Shown here piece after piece: positions 5,802 to 8,064 of a stretch of 8,064 bases of DNA (the first letter of the stretch is position 1; every line of letters starts with the position of its first letter). Made by a program: the position numbers and the translations under genes. The DNA comes from JBKPIY01 sp046730475. GTDB taxonomy: Bacteria; Actinomycetota; Thermoleophilia; Solirubrobacterales; 70-9. Below the pieces are notes generated by a model, which worked only from the letters and a program-made list of their open reading frames with translations, was not told the DNA's origin and ran no database searches. Location of the stretch: positions 1 to 8,064 of the forward strand of contig JBKPIY010000055.1 in assembly GCA_046730475.1 (NCBI GenBank), given 5' to 3'.

Positions 5802-6401
5802 GCGGCTGACGCGATCGGGGTCCTCGGCGGGGCCTTCAACCCGCCCCACACCGGCCATCTGCTGGTGGCCCAGGAGGCGCGGTACCAGCTCGGCCTGGAG
5901 GAGATCGCGCTGATGGTGACCGGCGAGGCGCCCCACAAGATGATCGAGCCCGAGCCGGGTCCCGAGGTGCGCCTCGAGCTCGCGCGGCGGGCGGCCGATG
6001 GAGAGCCCGGGGTGGAGGCATCGGCGCTCGAGGTCGAGCGCCAGGGACCCTCCTTCACCTATCGCACCCTCGAGCAGCTTCGCGAGCAGCGCCCCGACGG
6101 CGACCTGGTCTTCCTCCTCGGCGCCGACATGGCCGCCGGGCTGGCGACTTGGAAGCACCCCCAGCGGATCGTCGAGCTCGCCCGGCTCGGGATCGTCCCC
6201 CGCCCCGGGGTGGAGCTGACGGCGGTCCGCTCCGCCCTCGAGCGCATCGGTGCCGCCGACCGCGCTGAGATCATCGAGATGCCACTCTGCGGGGTGTCCT
6301 CCACCGTGATCAGAGAGCGGGCGGCGGCGGGCCGTCCCCTCCGGCATCTGGTGCCCGATCGGGTGGCGCGGCTGATCGAGGAGCGAGGGTTGTACCGATG
6401 A
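5799..6401 (+). CDS. nadD: Nicotinate-mononucleotide adenylyltransferase (non-canonical start)
   Basis: NadD transfers AMP from ATP to nicotinate mononucleotide, giving deamido-NAD+ in NAD biosynthesis. The phosphate-binding signature IGVLGGAFNPPHTGHLLVA is at residues ~6-24, with the HxGH His pair at 17 and 20. Then come LVFLLGADMAAGLATWKHP, matching the family GAD...W..P segment, and the C-terminal VSSTVIRERAAAGRPLRHLV with SSTxIR at ~167-172. From ACG 5799 the length is 200 aa, as in the family. The first canonical start (GTG 5865) lies beyond the HxGH motif and would remove the ATP site, so it cannot be the true start of a working enzyme. The gene is in the same frame as proA, separated only by its TAA. 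It overlaps rsfS by 4 bp (ATGA). The function call is secure; the start codon is not, and an assembly error or mutation of an original ATG is possible. Confidence 0.93.
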   Translation, partial: TAADAIGVLGGAFNPPHTGHLLVAQEARYQLGLEEIALMVTGEAPHKMIEPEPGPEVRLELARRAADGEPGVEASALEVERQGPSFTYRTLEQLREQRPDGDLVFLLGADMAAGLATWKHPQRIVELARLGIVPRPGVELTAVRSALERIGAADRAEIIEMPLCGVSSTVIRERAAAGRPLRHLVPDRVARLIEERGLYR

Positions 6402-6793
6402 CGGCCTCCGCCGCCGAGGGCGCCGGGGACGCCGCGATCGGCTCCGAGGAGCTCGCGCGCAGGATCGCCACGATCGCCGACTCGAAGAAGGCGGGCGAGC
6501 TGATCGCGCTCGACATGCGGACGCTGGTCGGGTATACGGATTTCCTGGTGATCTGCACCGCCCGCAACGAGCGTCAGGCGAAGTCGATCCACGACGAGGT
6601 CTACCGGGAGCTGAAGCGGGACGGCCGCCTCCCCGCCCGCGCCGAGGGCGAGCGGGAGGCGCGCTGGATCCTCCTCGACTACCTCGACTGCGTGCTGCAC
6701 ATCTTCACCCCCGAGCTCCGCGAGCGCTACCGCCTCGAGCAGCTCTGGGGCGAGGCGCCGGAGCTCGAGCTCGGGCTCCGCGGCGCGGCCTGA
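6398..6793 (+). CDS. rsfS: Ribosomal silencing factor RsfS (Iojap/YbeB family)
   Basis: The 131-aa protein belongs to the Iojap family, which binds ribosomal protein uL14 on the 50S subunit and blocks subunit joining when nutrients are scarce. Family segments are plain: IATIADSKKAGELIALDMRT, VGYTDFLVICTARNERQAKS, WILLDYLDCVLHIFTPELRE and YRLEQLWGEAPEL. An N-terminal tail of about 17 residues and a C-terminal ELELGLRGAA extend slightly beyond the core. ATG 6398 overlaps the nadD stop as ATGA, indicating translational coupling, and the nadD-rsfS pairing is widespread in bacteria. No strong Shine-Dalgarno is close to the start, in line with coupling. Confidence 0.95.
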   Translation: MTASAAEGAGDAAIGSEELARRIATIADSKKAGELIALDMRTLVGYTDFLVICTARNERQAKSIHDEVYRELKRDGRLPARAEGEREARWILLDYLDCVLHIFTPELRERYRLEQLWGEAPELELGLRGAA

Positions 6794-6810
6794 GCCCGAG
6801 CCCCGGGGCT
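6769..6810. terminator. Overlapping GC-rich dyads between convergent rsfS and acs
   Basis: GCTCGGGCTC (6769-6778) pairs perfectly with GAGCCCGAGC (6792-6801) across a 13-nt loop spanning the rsfS stop codon. A 12-bp self-complementary sequence, AGCCCCGGGGCT (6799-6810), overlaps its right arm. The two folds are mutually exclusive. Neither is followed by a T-tract on either strand, so a bidirectional terminator is plausible from the convergent context but not demonstrated. Confidence 0.35.
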
Positions 6811-6821
6811 GCCGACTGCGG

Positions 6822-8064
6822 TTACTCGGCGTGGCCGAACGATTCGATCTCCTGCCGCTCCTCCGCTGAGAGCTCACGCGGCTCCTCGCCGCGGGCAACC
6901 TTTTCACTCTCCACGTGGTGGCGGATCTCGTCGACGATCTCCGGGTTCGCCAGCGTGCTCACGTCCCCGACGTCGGCGAAGTTGGAGATCCCCGCGATCA
7001 CCCTCCGCATGATCTTTCCGGAGCGGGTCTTCGGCATGTCGGTGACGATCCAGACGTTCTTCGGCCGCGCGATCTTTCCGATCTCCCTGTCGATCGCGTC
7101 ACTCACCTTCTCCTCGATCTCCTTGCTCGGCTCCAAGCCCGGCTTCAGGGCGACGTACATCTCGACCACCCGGCCGCGAATCTCGTCCATTACCGGGACC
7201 GCGGCGGCCTCGGCGACCTCGTCGACGGTGATGGTCGCCGACTCGAGCTCCTTGGTGCCCAGACGGTGCCCGGCAACGTTGATCACGTCGTCGATCCGGC
7301 CGAGGATCCGGAAGTAGCCGTCGGCCGCCTGCACGGCTCCGTCGCCGGCGAAGTAAGGCCAGTCGCGCCAGTCCGTACTGTCCTTGTCCTTGCAGTACTT
7401 CGCGTAGTAGGTGTCCACGAAGCGCTCGGGCTGGCCCCAGATCGTCTGGAAGATTCCCGGCCAGGGGTTGCGGATGCAGATGTTGCCCGCCTTGCCGCTG
7501 CCGGCCTCGACCTCGTTTCCCTCCTCGTCGTAGATCACGGGGTAGACCCCCAGGACCCCCGGACCGCAGCTGCCCGGCTTCATCGGCTGCAGAGCCGGCA
7601 GGGTGCTCCCCAGGAAGCCCCCGTTCTCGGTCTGCCACCAGGTGTCGACGATCGCCGCCTCGCCCTTGCCGACGACCTCGAAGTACCAGCGCCAGACGTC
7701 CGGCTCGATCGGCTCGCCGACCGTGGTCATGTGCTTGAAGTGGTAGTCGTACTTGGTCGGCTCGTCCGGCCCCAGCTTGCGCAGCATCCTGATCGTCGTC
7801 GGCGCGGTGTGGAAGATGTTCACCCCGAGCTTCTCGGCGATCCGCCAGGGACGGCCGGCGTCCGGGTAGGTCGGAACACCCTCGTACATGACGCTCGTCG
7901 TCCCCAGGGCCAGCGGCCCGTAGACGATGTAGGAGTGCCCGGTGATCCAGCCGATATCGGCGAAGCACCAGTACGTGTCATCAGGGTGGATGTCCTGGTA
8001 GTACTTCGAGGTGCCGGCGACGTAGGAGAGGTAGCCGCCGGTGCTGTGTTGGCAGCCCTTCGGG
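6822..8064 (-). CDS. acs: Acetyl-CoA synthetase, AMP-forming (partial, 5' end outside window)
   Basis: This is the C-terminal 413 residues of an Acs-type acetate-CoA ligase, which activates acetate to acetyl-CoA through acetyl-AMP. The visible part begins at the PKG ending of the P-loop, then HSTGGYL, YWCFADIGWITGHSYIVYGP, FEGVPTYPD-like MYEGVPTYPDAG, DTWWQTENGG with the acetate-pocket Trp, YFAGDGAVQAADGYFRILGR, DDVINVAGHRLGTKELESA, and PKTRSGKIMRR whose Lys (codon 7014-7016) is the catalytic, acetylation-regulated residue. The tail ends GDVSTLANPEIVDEIRHHV plus a charged ~30-residue extension. Two signature positions differ from well-studied Acs: WQTEN instead of WQTET, and NVAGHR instead of NVSGHR. 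Frame and motifs are otherwise intact. The gene converges on rsfS. A relation to the alcohol/aldehyde module (activating its acid product) is possible but not shown, as acs is on the other strand 3 kb away. Confidence 0.95.
   Translation of the reverse strand, partial: PKGCQHSTGGYLSYVAGTSKYYQDIHPDDTYWCFADIGWITGHSYIVYGPLALGTTSVMYEGVPTYPDAGRPWRIAEKLGVNIFHTAPTTIRMLRKLGPDEPTKYDYHFKHMTTVGEPIEPDVWRWYFEVVGKGEAAIVDTWWQTENGGFLGSTLPALQPMKPGSCGPGVLGVYPVIYDEEGNEVEAGSGKAGNICIRNPWPGIFQTIWGQPERFVDTYYAKYCKDKDSTDWRDWPYFAGDGAVQAADGYFRILGRIDDVINVAGHRLGTKELESATITVDEVAEAAAVPVMDEIRGRVVEMYVALKPGLEPSKEIEEKVSDAIDREIGKIARPKNVWIVTDMPKTRSGKIMRRVIAGISNFADVGDVSTLANPEIVDEIRHHVESEKVARGEEPRELSAEERQEIESFGHAE

Noticed and set aside
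4464..6347. The N-terminal 600+ codons of a long minus-strand frame that reads on into the membrane-protein gene
   Set aside because: This part is antisense to proA and nadD and has no domain-like character. Only the last ~125 codons (from ATG 4463) show a membrane helix and protein-like composition.

Overview
The window is high-GC DNA (strong G/C preference at third codon positions, GTG and TTG starts) with typical actinobacterial gene content. The protein style, including the acetyl-CoA synthetase variant, suggests a deep-branching actinobacterium such as a Thermoleophilia/Solirubrobacterales relative. That placement is an inference from flavour, not a proof. No tRNA, rRNA, CRISPR array, IS transposase or phage gene is visible.

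Layout. Positions 1-253 hold no credible protein gene. They contain a 170-nt imperfect palindrome (43-212) followed by a perfect GC-rich hairpin (217-240). Next comes a two-gene plus-strand module: a GMC-family FAD oxidoreductase of the long-chain-alcohol-oxidase type (254-2272), and an NAD(P)-dependent aldehyde dehydrogenase that overlaps its end by 11 bp and starts at a TTG with a good Shine-Dalgarno (2262-3728). Together they could take an alcohol to an aldehyde and then an acid. However, the oxidoreductase has Ala where the first active-site His of the family is expected. From 3813 to 4084 lies a decayed DJ-1/PfpI-family gene: its first ten or so codons are joined to the C-terminal third, the part with the catalytic cysteine is gone, and a second +1 frameshift lies near the end.

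A small membrane-anchored protein of unknown function (4089-4463, minus strand) converges on that pseudogene and diverges from the housekeeping operon proA-nadD-rsfS (4524-6793): gamma-glutamyl phosphate reductase, nicotinate-mononucleotide adenylyltransferase and ribosomal silencing factor. This is the downstream part of the common obg-proB-proA-nadD-rsfS arrangement, but obg and proB are not next to it here. nadD has no ATG, GTG or TTG that would keep its conserved N-terminal nucleotide-binding motif. An ACG preceded by a Shine-Dalgarno-like sequence is the best candidate start, so automated annotation will probably truncate this gene.

At the right end, the C-terminal two thirds of an AMP-forming acetyl-CoA synthetase (6822 to beyond 8064, minus strand) converges on rsfS. 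GC-rich dyads lie between the two genes.

No wholly new multi-gene system is evident. The points most worth a second look are the 170-nt palindrome with an identical 9-mer on both sides of its inner loop, the non-canonical nadD start, the His-to-Ala change in the oxidoreductase and the degenerate DJ-1/PfpI gene.
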